From Acidobacteriota bacterium (GTDB lineage: Bacteria > Acidobacteriota > Thermoanaerobaculia > Multivoradales > JAHZIX01), in assembly GCA_020439725.1 (NCBI GenBank), contig JAGQSE010000736.1, forward strand, positions 1 to 5,444: DNA of 5,444 nucleotides, in the 5' to 3' direction. The notes beneath the pieces were generated by a model. That model was given only the letters and a program-made list of their open reading frames with translations, was not told the origin of the DNA and ran no database searches. Of the stretch, positions 5,332 through 5,444 are shown piece after piece (positions within the stretch are counted from its first letter, which is position 1; every line of letters begins with the position of its first letter). The translations under genes and the position numbers were made by a program.

Positions 5332-5444
5332 GAACGCGCCAGCGTCGAGTGATCGCACTCCGAGTTCCCCCCGCGCAGTCATCCTGACCTGGTGGTCGAA
5401 GGGCTCGACAGTTTCCTCTCCTCAGGTCGGATCGCTGACGTGGG
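5332..5444. other. Downstream flank with a small hairpin
   Basis: No gene is visible in the 113 bp after the E2 stop. A perfect 5-bp stem, GTCGA 5395-5399 with TCGAC 5405-5409 around a 5-nt loop, is followed by agtttcctctc. It could be a weak terminator, but the stem is short and the U content poor. Whether more CBASS genes follow cannot be seen. Confidence 0.25.

Overview
The window holds two divergent gene blocks that meet at about 2.46-2.58 kb, plus about 600 bp of gene-free, repeat-rich DNA at the left edge. Base composition is clearly GC-rich, with many GTC/CTC/GAG codons, GTG starts and tight ATGA or GTGA overlaps. This fits a high-GC bacterium, but nothing in the sequence fixes the phylum.

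Right block (+ strand, 2580-5331): a compact three-gene anti-phage operon read as a type II-short CBASS system. In order it encodes an HNH-SAVED nuclease effector (Cap5-type), a CD-NTase (cGAS/DncV-like nucleotide cyclase) with the GS...DxD...D active site, and a stand-alone ubiquitin E2-like protein that carries a C-terminal SEC-C zinc motif. No E1 (ThiF/UBA) domain and no JAB/Cap3 peptidase is present in the window. The expected logic is that phage infection activates the cyclase, which makes a cyclic oligonucleotide. This binds the SAVED domain, and the HNH nuclease degrades DNA and stops phage spread. The E2-like protein is expected to act on the cyclase to prime or polymerise it.

Left block (- strand, 2459-599): a translationally coupled three-gene operon. 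It encodes a sigma-70-like DNA-binding protein, a 153-residue helical charged protein of unknown family, and an ImmA/IrrE-type zinc metallopeptidase with HELGH. Its position back to back with the CBASS operon recalls CapH/CapP, a repressor plus ImmA-like peptidase that controls some CBASS operons. Here the HTH repressor is replaced by a sigma-like protein and an adaptor-like protein. This is the part of the window most likely to be undescribed.

The 120-bp divergent intergenic region contains a CTGGACA/TGTCCAG dyad and, just before the Cap5 Shine-Dalgarno, two overlapping mutually exclusive hairpins. Both are candidate control elements.

Left flank (1-598): no credible gene. It contains a 128-bp nested inverted repeat (MITE-like or attC-like), further hairpin-forming dyads, and four copies of GTCACCGTTTCATC at about 22/33/23-bp spacing. 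The copies could be transposase-binding ends of a lost insertion sequence (IS21-like is a guess) or an operator array. This is consistent with the edge of a mobile or defence island.
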